The position numbers and the translations under genes are program-made. From Luteolibacter arcticus (GTDB taxonomy: Bacteria > Verrucomicrobiota > Verrucomicrobiia > Verrucomicrobiales > Akkermansiaceae): a DNA stretch of 64,000 nucleotides. The stretch spans positions 186,001 to 250,000 of the forward strand of contig NZ_JAPDDT010000005.1 of the NCBI RefSeq assembly GCF_025950235.1. Direction: 5' to 3'. This document shows positions 36,104-43,421 of the stretch, in pieces; the first letter of the stretch is position 1, and each line of letters starts with the position of its first letter. Under the pieces are notes generated by a model. The model had not been told where the DNA came from. It saw only the letters and a program-made list of their open reading frames with translations, and made no database searches.

Positions 36104-37732
36104 TCACGGGGCGATCTTCCACTGCAGTGCCGTGCCGGTCGGTAGCAGGCGCACCGCGCGGGCGATGTCCCAATTCGCGAGGCGGAAGCCGCCGATGCCT
36201 TCCTGCGACCTCATCCGCGCGGGGATACCGGTGCCGTGCAGGCCGTAGGCCAGTGGCTCGGTGCTGTTGGCCTTCGCGAGATGGATCCACATGATGCCGA
36301 TGGGATTGTTAGGCCCGGGAGCGAGGAACTGCGCAGGAGCTGTTAGAGGCGCATCGGCGGGTATCACACCGGGAGGTGGTGCTGCGGCCGGTGGAACCTT
36401 CGGTGCCTCGCGCGGTTCGCGGGTGGTGGTCAGGCGCGGCTGCGGGATCGCATTGAGGATCGTCCACGAGCCACGACCTGTTAGGCCCGGGCGGGCCGAG
36501 GCAATCGGCAGCACGGCGATGAGCTGTGCCCCACGCGAGATTTCCAGCCGCGCCAAATTCACCACCGCGGCCGTGACCGGTGTCTGCGGATCGGCGGCGG
36601 GCTGCAGGGGCGCATCGAGCGCCTTCTCGATTTCAAAGGGCACCACGTTCGGCACCTGGAAGATGGTCCCAACCTCGGGCACATCCTTGAGCTTGGAATT
36701 GAGCTCGCGCAGGAATCCCTCATCGCAGTGGAAACGCTCGGCGACGAATTCCCATACAGTCGCGTAGCCGAGAAAGTCGGCGGCAGCCATCTGCTCGTAG
36801 GTGAGCGGCGGCACGACCGGGACGGTCTTGGCAGTGGTGTTAGATCCCTTCTTGGCCGGAGCTTTCTTCACGACCGGCAGGGGCTTGCCATCGGCACCCA
36901 CGATCGCCCCGGCTTTCCGTGGCTGGATGAATTTGAAGTCGTCCGCGCGCAGCACATAACTCGTGTACGGCTGCTTCACCGTGGCCAGCGCTTTCGCTTT
37001 GAGCAGCGCCGGGTTCGCGGCATCGGGGTGCGTCTCCTGATAGATCTGGCTGACTTTCTGGAAGGTCGGGCCGCTCTTGCCATCGATCGCGCCTGGCGAA
37101 AACATCTCGCGGTCCAGAAAGACTTGGATCAGCACGGTCTCCAGCACGAGCTGCTCGTAGGTCATAGGCTCCACGTCCACCGGTCCGGTGGGGTTGCCGT
37201 CGCGGTCTTCATCCTGGTACCTCGCGGGGTTGCGCTTCGATTTGGGCTTCGGTTTCGGCTTTTCTTCCACCTTCGGCGGGGGCGGAGGCGGCGGCGGTGC
37301 CATCTCCAGCATTTCCGCCGGCGTGGGAATCTTCAGCACCTGACCGATGACGATGCGGTCGTCCCTCAACCCGTTGAACTGCTTCAACTGCTCCGCGGTC
37401 ATGAAGAACCTCCGCGCGATCTTCACGAGCGCGTCGCCCTTCTTCACCTCGTAGGTCGTGGGCCGCGGCTCAGAGGCCGAGGGTGTGGAGGTGGCCCCAC
37501 CCGCGCCGGGGACGGTGGACTTCGGTGCCAGCTCCTCCGGCAGCGGCAGGCCCCACGCGCTGGTCGCCGCCGGGGCGACGCTCCATTTCCAATGCACCGC
37601 TTCCTCCAGACCCGGCTCGATCTTCGGCGGACCGGCCTTCGGGGGAGCGATGGGAGATTGAGCGAAGAGAGCACCGCAAGTGAGCCAGAGGGGGGCGATG
37701 CGCGACCACGAACGCACGATCGAAAAACGCAT
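36104..37732 (-). CDS. LysM and degenerate L,D-transpeptidase-like exported protein
   Basis: A 542-residue protein from ATG 37732 with a signal peptide (SWSRIAPLWLTCGALFA). The LysM domain (~93-136, TTYEVKKGDALVKIARRF ... IVIGQVLKIP) is followed by a Pro run, a Lys/Pro/Arg-rich linker, a peptidoglycan-binding-like region and a YkuD-like C-terminus (~405-542). At the active site the usual SHGC(I/V)RM is replaced: YGLHGTGIPARMRSQEGIGGFRLANWD. The structural HGT and RLxNxD remain but the catalytic Cys and the His before it are absent. It is probably a non-catalytic cell-wall binder. It precedes the PepSY-like gene by 68 nt. Confidence 0.82.
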   Translation of the reverse strand: MRFSIVRSWSRIAPLWLTCGALFAQSPIAPPKAGPPKIEPGLEEAVHWKWSVAPAATSAWGLPLPEELAPKSTVPGAGGATSTPSASEPRPTTYEVKKGDALVKIARRFFMTAEQLKQFNGLRDDRIVIGQVLKIPTPAEMLEMAPPPPPPPPKVEEKPKPKPKSKRNPARYQDEDRDGNPTGPVDVEPMTYEQLVLETVLIQVFLDREMFSPGAIDGKSGPTFQKVSQIYQETHPDAANPALLKAKALATVKQPYTSYVLRADDFKFIQPRKAGAIVGADGKPLPVVKKAPAKKGSNTTAKTVPVVPPLTYEQMAAADFLGYATVWEFVAERFHCDEGFLRELNSKLKDVPEVGTIFQVPNVVPFEIEKALDAPLQPAADPQTPVTAAVVNLARLEISRGAQLIAVLPIASARPGLTGRGSWTILNAIPQPRLTTTREPREAPKVPPAAAPPPGVIPADAPLTAPAQFLAPGPNNPIGIMWIHLAKANSTEPLAYGLHGTGIPARMRSQEGIGGFRLANWDIARAVRLLPTGTALQWKIAP

Positions 37733-37790
37733 GACGTTGAACCTACCCAAGCCAACGATCACGGCAACGAGGAATCGCCGGTCCCGGGGA

Positions 37791-37864
37791 GTAGCGGAAC
37801 GGCTGCGCCGTTCCGGCTGGGCGAGCGCCGCCAGATATTGCCACCTGCGAATCTCCCTTCTCGC
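37791..37864. repeat. Dispersed palindromic repeat, copy 1
   Basis: The first 32 nt (GTAGCGGAACGGCTGCGCCG...) are identical to 39231-39262, and the next ~45 nt are similar (about 70 percent by eye) to the sequence after that copy. The core GGAACGG-CTGCG-CCGTTCC is a 7-bp-arm hairpin. It lies in the 136-bp gap between the LysM gene and the PAS-phosphatase gene. Confidence 0.8.
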
Positions 37865-37868
37865 CGCC

Positions 37869-39107
37869 CTACGACCGGGTGATGGCCAGCAGACACACGT
37901 CGTCTTCGAAGGCCTCCGAGTGGGTGAAGCAGCGGACATCGTCGATCAGGCCGTCCAGGAGCTGATCGGGTCCTGCCTGGAGATGCTGCTGCAGGTAGCC
38001 GAGCATCCGCTGCCGGCCATACTGCTGCTCATCGGCGTCGCCCGCCTCCAGCACTCCGTCAGTGTAGAGCAGGAGCGATTCGCCTTCACCCAGCGACAGC
38101 TCGGCGGACGTGAACTGGAAATCCTCCACGATCCCGAGCGCGGGTTGAGAGCCTCTGCCCGGCATGCTCAGGCGGCTACCGGCGTCACCGGCACCCGGGC
38201 GCAAGTGGAGCAGCTTAGTGTGCCCGGCATTGGCAAAGCGGGTGACCCCGGTCTTCACATCGATCACCAGGTAGATCGCCGTCGCGAAAATCAGATCGTC
38301 CCCCTGGCCAAAGACCGAGTGAAAGCTCCGGTTCATCTTCGTGAGGAGCCGGCCGGGATCACTGACGACGGGCACCAGCTCCTCCATCAATCCGCGCAGG
38401 AAAGTAGTCAGCAAGGCGGCCCTCACGCCATGGCCCATCACGTCGCCGATGAAGACGCCCACCTCATGGCCACCGATCGGCAGGATCTCCATGAAGTCGC
38501 CCGCCAGCATCTCCGCGGGCAAGTAGCGCTTCGAGAAATGAAGCCGCGGAGTGCCGGGTGCCGCACCGCGGGGAAATTCCCGCGGCATGCTGCGGATCAG
38601 CGCCTGCTGGACTTCCCGCGCCATCGCCAGATCGGCTTCCATCTGGGCGTTCCGTCGACGAAGTTCCTCGCTCAGCCTGGCGAGCCGCTGCTCGCCCGCT
38701 TTGCGCTCGGTGATGTCTTGCAAGACCCCGAGGCAGCCGAAGCACGTCCCCTCCGCGTCGCGGAGCACCGTGGACATGTCCGTCACCCAGCGGGTCTCGC
38801 CCGAGCGCGTCCGGATCTGCACATCGGCCTGCCAACGCTCCACCTGCCCGGAGCGCACCAGCCGGTTGGCCTCCGCCAGCTCCAGGTGCTGTAGCTCGCC
38901 CTTTTGCTCGGTGTGCAGGATCAGCGAATCCCACAGCTCCGGCGTCAGCTCCGTCTGGTCGTAGCCGGTGAGTTCCTTGATGTAGCGGCCGATGTACTCG
39001 TAGGTACGGGATTCGAAGTTGCGACGATACACCGCCGCCCGCCCCTGCTCGATGGCGCGACTGAAATCCCCGATGCTCTTGCGGAATTGGAGTTCCCCAG
39101 TCTCCAT
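37869..39107 (-). CDS. PAS-domain SpoIIE/PP2C-type serine phosphatase
   Basis: A 412-residue protein from ATG 39107 (METGELQFRK). An N-terminal PAS domain (~15-135; EYIGRYIKELTGYDQTEL ... GCLGVLQDITERKAG with a PAC motif) joins a coiled-coil linker (~140-175) and a SpoIIE phosphatase domain (~175-412) with the metal Asp residues in LAGDFMEI, FIGDVMGHG, LYTDGVLE and FEDDVCLL. Such proteins dephosphorylate anti-anti-sigma factors in response to a PAS ligand or redox signal. No partner RsbV/RsbW gene is near. No transmembrane segment. Confidence 0.92.
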   Translation of the reverse strand: METGELQFRKSIGDFSRAIEQGRAAVYRRNFESRTYEYIGRYIKELTGYDQTELTPELWDSLILHTEQKGELQHLELAEANRLVRSGQVERWQADVQIRTRSGETRWVTDMSTVLRDAEGTCFGCLGVLQDITERKAGEQRLARLSEELRRRNAQMEADLAMAREVQQALIRSMPREFPRGAAPGTPRLHFSKRYLPAEMLAGDFMEILPIGGHEVGVFIGDVMGHGVRAALLTTFLRGLMEELVPVVSDPGRLLTKMNRSFHSVFGQGDDLIFATAIYLVIDVKTGVTRFANAGHTKLLHLRPGAGDAGSRLSMPGRGSQPALGIVEDFQFTSAELSLGEGESLLLYTDGVLEAGDADEQQYGRQRMLGYLQQHLQAGPDQLLDGLIDDVRCFTHSEAFEDDVCLLAITRS

Positions 39108-39230
39108 GGTCGCCCGAAGGTAACGCCGGAAAAGCCTGCCGGCCAAGCACTCAGGACCGCCAGGCAGAGAAAATCCTCATCGCGAATCGACCCGGCCGGC
39201 CCCGAACGAGACTCGACGGCCCACCCGCTC

Positions 39231-39310
39231 GTAGCGGAACGGCTGCGCCGTTCCGGCTGGGCAATGTCCGCCTCCACATCGCCACCCGCAAATCTCCTTC
39301 CCCGCCATCT
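39231..39310. repeat. Dispersed palindromic repeat, copy 2
   Basis: The same 32-nt unit as at 37791 (identical over 39231-39262) in the same orientation, with diverged downstream similarity to ~39310. It sits in the 302-bp gap between the PAS-phosphatase start and the PEP-CTERM gene stop; no gene was seen in that gap. Confidence 0.8.
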
Positions 39311-39409
39311 TTCCGATCCGCGTGCCAAGGCGGCAGTGGCGCACGCGTCCTGCGCGTTCCTCCGCCACCTTTGCGGTGTGCCGTCCAGCCTAGGCACCGA
39401 GCCAGCGGC

Positions 39410-40297
39410 TCAATGCGCCCTGCGGCGGCGCCGCATCAGCAAGGCCCCCATGCCGGCCAGCCAAGTCAGGGTAGTCGACGCCTCGGGAACGATGGTGACG
39501 AGCACACCGCCATCCGATTCCACCGCGCTGAACGAGCTGGGGGCGATGGTGCCGTTCCACCGGATGGTGCCGTTGATCAGGAACTCATCCGTCGTCAGCT
39601 CCCCGAGGGAGTAGTTTCGGAAAAACAGCGACCCGGTCGATCCCGTGCTGAAGTTGAGAGACTGCGTCCCTCCGCCGTAGAAGCCGTTGTAAAAGCTGGC
39701 ACCCTCCACCGAGATCGTCCCGCCGGTGAAATCGATGGAGCCCGGTCCGTCGGCGAATGAAATCACACTGGCGGTCAGCGTCCCCGCCGACATCGTGAAC
39801 GAGGTGATTGGCTTGAATTCGTAAGCAATATTCACCGTGCCGCCGGTGATCGCGAACGTGCCGAGGGCGGCCTCGTTGCGGAAGTCGCCGTTGAAATTGG
39901 CCACCCCGGCCGAGACCGTGATGCTTGAGCTGGCATTGCGGACGATGTTGCTCGAGCTGCCGTGGTTAAAGGTGCCGCCCGCGACCGTCAGCGCTCCGCC
40001 GGAGAGCTGGATCCACGCGTCGCCACCGGCTTGGGACCAGCTTCCGCCGTTGATGACGAGCGCGCCGCCGTTGTGAATCGCGAGATCGCTGCCTGGAGAA
40101 TAGGTGGCGTTTCCCGAGTTGATCACCGCCGTGTCGCCGTTGGCGGTGTCAGGGACCGCCCCGTCCACCCAGTTGCCCGGCGTCACGTAGTCGCCGGTGC
40201 TGCCACCCCAGACGACCGTGGCGGCTTGGAGACTCGCGGGAGCGAGGAACGACAGGAGCAGCGCAAAGCGGACGGAGGAAAGGCAGGGTGATTTCAT
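39410..40297 (-). CDS. PEP-CTERM-type secreted beta-helix protein
   Basis: A 295-residue protein with a signal peptide (VRFALLLSFLAPASLQA), a G8-like or autotransporter-type opening (VVWGGSTGDYVTPGNWVDGAVPDTANGDTAVI) and a beta-helix of ~20-residue steps (GALVINGGSW, GALTVAGGTFN, GTFAITGGTVN, GTLTASVISF). It ends in VPEASTTLTWLAGMGALLMRRRRR, a slightly atypical PEP-CTERM signal (PEA instead of PEP). Likely a surface or matrix protein. Confidence 0.82.
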   Translation of the reverse strand: MKSPCLSSVRFALLLSFLAPASLQAATVVWGGSTGDYVTPGNWVDGAVPDTANGDTAVINSGNATYSPGSDLAIHNGGALVINGGSWSQAGGDAWIQLSGGALTVAGGTFNHGSSSNIVRNASSSITVSAGVANFNGDFRNEAALGTFAITGGTVNIAYEFKPITSFTMSAGTLTASVISFADGPGSIDFTGGTISVEGASFYNGFYGGGTQSLNFSTGSTGSLFFRNYSLGELTTDEFLINGTIRWNGTIAPSSFSAVESDGGVLVTIVPEASTTLTWLAGMGALLMRRRRRAH

Positions 40298-40831
40298 GGG
40301 ACCGGGGACTAAGGGTGGTGAGACCAGTGGCCTGCAAGTTAATGCACGGCATCCGACTGCTAACGACTCATTAATTCACATATGAGCTTATAAATGGCAT
40401 GTCCTCTTGGTGCATTTTGCTCGGAAAGCGTGCCCTCAGGGGGCTGCCTGCGGCTCGAGAGCAACCTCTTGGACGGGGCATGCCACCGATGGAATCGGAA
40501 CGCTCGCCTCTTCGTCCGCCAATGCGCCTGAGCTAAGCCGGTAAAGGCTCCGTCAACCCCTACGCGAACAGCCAGCCCTTCTTCAGCCCCAAAGGGGCGA
40601 CATCCCTCAGCCCAGGGCAAGCATCGCGCCGCCCTGGGTCCCCTCGCCCCACCGCCAGTGCCCTGAAGGGGCACGATACCCCGAAGGGAGCTGACCCTTG
40701 AATGGCACTGAATTTAGCAGGTCCTCGTCCGCCTTCGCCCCTCTCACCTCTTCTCCGTCTCCTTATTCCAGATCCTCAGCCAGGGGCATGGCGCAGCAGA
40801 TCAAGTTTCAAGGATCTCGGCTAACCGGCAC
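40298..40831. other. 534-bp intergenic stretch with palindromic repeats, no gene seen
   Basis: No frame here looks coding. At 40586-40680 there are nested inverted repeats: GCCCCAAAGGGGC, then GCCCAGGGC (40610-40618) against GCCCTGGGT (40631-40639), then TGCCCTGAAGGGGCA. Such repeat blocks are frequent in intergenic DNA of planctomycetes and Verrucomicrobia. The stretch 40298-40440 is more AT-rich and should hold the promoter of the PEP-CTERM gene. It marks the change from ordinary chromosome to the accessory island. Confidence 0.5.
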
Positions 40832-41068
40832 TCACGCGGCGAAATCGAGATCCCGCGTGGCGCGGACGGCGGGCCCGGGCAGCCTCTCTCCCTTCGCGCT
40901 GCGGTAGGCGATCTCGTCCCGGACGATCGCGCAAAGTTCGGCGTAGGTGTCTTCCTCCCGCTCGCCGTGGCAGACGCCACCGGCATAAAGGTCCGGGCAA
41001 TAACCGATGTAGCACTGGTCCTCATCGGACCAGCGGACGAAGCGGTGATAACGGTCTTCCGGTTTCAT
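40832..41068 (-). CDS. HicB-like antitoxin-fold protein without a HicA partner
   Basis: A 78-residue protein from ATG 41068, which follows an AAAGAAAGGG ribosome-binding site; the frame is open up to 41281, so a longer form is possible. The body YHRFVRWSDEDQCYIGYCPDLYAGGVCHGEREEDTYAELCAIVRDEI is the HicB partial-RNase-H fold: strand-strand-strand, helix. HicB normally neutralises the HicA mRNA interferase, yet no HicA-like ORF lies beside it. No DNA-binding (RHH or HTH) tail is present. It may be an orphan antitoxin. Confidence 0.7.
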   Translation of the reverse strand: MKPEDRYHRFVRWSDEDQCYIGYCPDLYAGGVCHGEREEDTYAELCAIVRDEIAYRSAKGERLPGPAVRATRDLDFAA

Positions 41069-41270
41069 CGGCCCTTTCTTTCGTTTGGCTTTCGTAGAAC
41101 TACTCTCCGGAACCCGATTCTTCAATGGCTTTCGCGACCTGACGCTCTTGGTAGGTCTTGGCATCGTCGCGGCTTCCATCAACGACTTCTTCAACGCCGC
41201 GCCCCAAAGATCCAATCGACCGCCTCCTATCGCTCTCATGGTCTCGGCCGGCGTTGCCTTCCCAATTCCC

Positions 41271-41288
41271 CCACCGATCACCCGGCAC
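41271..41288 (-). repeat. 18-bp terminus shared with the four-helix-bundle element
   Basis: CCACCGATCACCCGGCAC, the reverse complement of GTGCCGGGTGATCGGTGG. It differs by one base each from the copies at 50414, 54687 and (reverse complement) 55162. It lies 7 nt from the stop of the DMP19-like gene, at the edge of the island. Confidence 0.75.
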
Positions 41289-41295
41289 TTCTCCC

Positions 41296-41694
41296 CTACC
41301 CCAACTCCTCCTCGATGAACACCAGCACCACGTCCACCAGCTCGTCCATCCCCTCGAAAAGCTCTTCTTCAATCGTCGAGAGGTATTCCTCTTCGGTTTC
41401 GCTGTAGTCGTGGCGGTCCTCCGGGCGGGTCTCGCACCACTGGCTGGCCTTGAGCGGGTCCACCAAGGTGGTGGCGCCGATGAGCTCGAAGGAATTGATC
41501 ACCCGCTGGTGATTCACGCCGCTCTGCCAGAAGCCGTGCAAGCCATCCTCGCCCTCCAGCAGCGGCACGGTCTCATAGACATCCATCAGCGCCCGCTCCT
41601 CGCGGCTGAGAGTCCGCCCTGCCGATTCGCCCTCCAGGCGATCGACTAGCACCTCGACTTCATCCGGCCATTCGATTGGTTCGTGAGAAAGCAT
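41296..41694 (-). CDS. DMP19/DUF4375-like acidic protein
   Basis: A 132-residue, strongly acidic protein (MLSHEPIEWPDEVEVLVDRLEGES start, EEEYLSTIEEELFEGMDELVDVVLVFIEEELG end). The centre YETVPLLEGEDGLHGFWQSGVNHQRVINSFELIGATTLVDPLKAS fits the DMP19/DUF4375 family (NxGFxQFF-like, then iGA), whose namesake is a Neisseria DNA mimic. The strong negative charge agrees with that, but the role is not shown. It is the second minus-strand gene upstream of the HicB-like gene. Confidence 0.7.
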   Translation of the reverse strand: MLSHEPIEWPDEVEVLVDRLEGESAGRTLSREERALMDVYETVPLLEGEDGLHGFWQSGVNHQRVINSFELIGATTLVDPLKASQWCETRPEDRHDYSETEEEYLSTIEEELFEGMDELVDVVLVFIEEELG

Positions 41695-41725
41695 GTTTTC
41701 CTCCCGCGGGCTTAGAACGCGACCG

Positions 41726-41757
41726 CCATCCTTGCCAAGCGAAACGATGGCTGCTCA
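41726..41757 (+). repeat. 32-nt direct repeat, copy 1
   Basis: CCATCCTTGCCAAGCGAAAC... matches 45366-45397 with 2 differences in 32 nt, in the same orientation. The unit has CCATC/GATGG ends that could pair. The two copies bracket the segment carrying the restriction relic and the carbohydrate-binding protein. Confidence 0.7.
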
Positions 41758-41847
41758 TTCGCGCGGGCAGGCGGCGGATCGACGGAAACATGTGATTTGG
41801 CGGGTACTGTCAGTGTATCCCTTCGGGAACTCACCCGATTCACTTCC

Positions 41848-42120
41848 TCACGCTGCAGCACCGGCAACCTCCGCAAGAAAGTAATCGCCTGCTTTCTTCA
41901 GGCACTTGATCGGGTCTTCGCCGCGCGCATGCAGGTGATGCAAAAGATCGGTCATGAGGTCCACGCAGCAGGTCGTCTCATCACAATCGAAATCTCGTTC
42001 TCGTCGATAGTGAAGCATTGCGCTCTTCGCCGAGGATGACCTCAGGCCGTTGGTCGCATCCGGATCCAAGAAACCGTCGGTAGGAACCACAAGATCGGGA
42101 TTGTGCGGAGGTAGGTTCAT
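41848..42120 (-). CDS. Small conserved-looking protein, function unknown
   Basis: A 90-residue protein with a disordered start and a C-terminal helical part (CCVDLMTDLLHHLHARGEDPIKCLKKAGDYFLAEV), the layout of small uncharacterised proteins with a DLLTDL...HxxxEGxxF-like core. A Cys pair (ETTCCVD) is notable. It starts 21 nt after the stop of the restriction endonuclease-like gene, so it may be the third gene of that unit. The function is not recognised. Confidence 0.6.
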   Translation of the reverse strand: MNLPPHNPDLVVPTDGFLDPDATNGLRSSSAKSAMLHYRRERDFDCDETTCCVDLMTDLLHHLHARGEDPIKCLKKAGDYFLAEVAGAAA

Positions 42121-42141
42121 GGGCGGATTGGTGTTAGATAA

Positions 42142-42909
42142 TCAGGCAGGAACCCGCGAATGCCAAGTGATGGTCGTTTGACTGCGCTCCCGAGCCGTGA
42201 ACTGGAAGCCCTGCTTCAACGGGTTCCGAAAAAGGGACAGCGACGGCTTCTCAACGAAATTCCGAACGACACACAGGAAATAGCGGTCGCCCAAGTGCTC
42301 GGCGACCCGATGCTCTTTGCTGGTCATCATCACGTCACCGCCAGCGCCCGCGATTCCCTTCACTTCGACGGCGAGAAAGGGAACGATTCCGGCGGGCTGC
42401 ACCCGGAAGTCAAAGCCGCAGCCGAAGCGGGTGACGTTGCTGAGGGTGTGGCCGGTGAAATCAGTGAGGGTTGAGAAAGTGGACTCGAAGAATCCTTCGG
42501 CCGCCACACCGGTGATAAGACGCTTGGAGAAGCTCTCGTTTTCGAAATCATCGTGCTGGAATGCGTTCAGTTCTTCCAGCTCTTGCGGCAGCACCTTTCC
42601 GGGAAGGAGCAGAGGCGTGAGCAGTCGGGAAAACTGCTCCAGCGAGAGGCCGCCGAACTGTTCGAAGGCTTCGCGACAATGCGCTCGCATCTCCCGCCCG
42701 TGCCAGCCCTTGCGACCGTTAGGAAACAGCGGGTCGAACTCCTGCATGTAGTTCTTGATCGACGTCGGCTTGCCCCCAAGTGCGTAGCCCATCGCATTAT
42801 AGGCCTCCGCAAAGGTCTCGAATCCCAAGTGGCGAAGGCCCTCCTTGCTGAACTTCGAGAGAAACAGCCCGGCAAGCATCAGCCGCTCCCGCTGACTCGC
42901 CGCTTTCAT
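42142..42909 (-). CDS. Probable type II restriction endonuclease
   Basis: A 255-residue protein whose ATG overlaps the stop of the truncated methyltransferase by 4 nt (ATGA). The N-terminal half is helical (GLRHLGFETFAEAYNAMGYALGGKPTSIKNYMQEFDPLF) and looks like a DNA-contact domain. The C-terminal half has a PD-(D/E)xK-type core: FGCGFDFRV (Asp) followed by FLAVEVKG (Glu-x-Lys), then TSKEHRVAEHLGDRYFLCVVRNF, as in DUF3883-like nucleases. It appears intact although its methyltransferase is not. If active, the cell would need another source of methylation, so the nuclease may be inactive or silent. Confidence 0.72.
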   Translation of the reverse strand: MKAASQRERLMLAGLFLSKFSKEGLRHLGFETFAEAYNAMGYALGGKPTSIKNYMQEFDPLFPNGRKGWHGREMRAHCREAFEQFGGLSLEQFSRLLTPLLLPGKVLPQELEELNAFQHDDFENESFSKRLITGVAAEGFFESTFSTLTDFTGHTLSNVTRFGCGFDFRVQPAGIVPFLAVEVKGIAGAGGDVMMTSKEHRVAEHLGDRYFLCVVRNFVEKPSLSLFRNPLKQGFQFTARERSQTTITWHSRVPA

Positions 42910-43292
42910 GCTTGGCAGGGAAAGCTGGCCCAGACGATGTCGCCCTTCGGGATCTCTGCGCCGCGGACGTGCTCGATTGAGCCGGGGTGGAAATGGCCGT
43001 CGCCGTGGTTGGCGAGGTAGATGGCGGCCTTTTTCGCGCAGATGTCGTTCGACCAGACCGGTTCGCAGGCATGCCGCACGCCCTGGGTGACCAACCCGCT
43101 GCCAGCGAAGAAATCGACAAAGGAAGGCGCAGGGAAAATCACTGGTTCAGTTGAACAGGCTTCCGCGAGGTTGTCAAAGAAGGAGGATGGAAAGTTCGAC
43201 GGCGTGGACGAGCGGGACCTGTAATAGGATCGACGGCAGAATTGTTGAAATGCGCGTCCTGACCCCTTTCTGTGATCTAGCTGGTACCCCAT
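42906..43292 (-). pseudogene. C5-cytosine DNA methyltransferase, truncated after the PCQ motif
   Basis: The frame carries the N-terminal part of a C5-MTase: FVDFFAGSGLVTQGVRHACEPVWSNDICAKKAAIYLANHGDGHFH in part (motif I FAGSGL, motif II acidic residue) and DIVWASFPCQ with the catalytic Cys of motif IV. Directly after PCQ comes Ala and a stop. Motifs VI-X and the target-recognition domain (~250 residues) are missing, and the endonuclease gene begins at that point. An internal deletion that fused the front of the MTase to the nuclease gene explains this. The true start is unclear because the first ~50 residues of the frame look non-coding. Confidence 0.8.
43243..43270 (+). repeat. 28-nt direct repeat, copy 1
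   Basis: TGTTGAAATGCGCGTCCTGA... to 43270 is repeated at 45140-45167 with one difference (GCG for GCT), same orientation. The pair brackets the carbohydrate-binding gene 43422-44906. The GTCCTGACCCC phrase resembles ends of REP-type sequences that accompany RAYT transposases, but no transposase is present. Confidence 0.75.
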
Positions 43293-43421
43293 TTAGACCC
43301 CATTCACGCCCGGCTTGGCCCGATTCACTTCCAAGTTGCAGCCTCTAGCAACTGAAGCACGGTATCGCGCCTTCACAAGAGGCCGTGTCGATTTTCCCGA
43401 GCCTCCTGACCGAAAGAAATT

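Noticed and set aside
40360..40674. Minus-strand frame of 104 codons in the repeat-rich gap
   Set aside because: It runs through intergenic palindromes and its translation has no conserved features.
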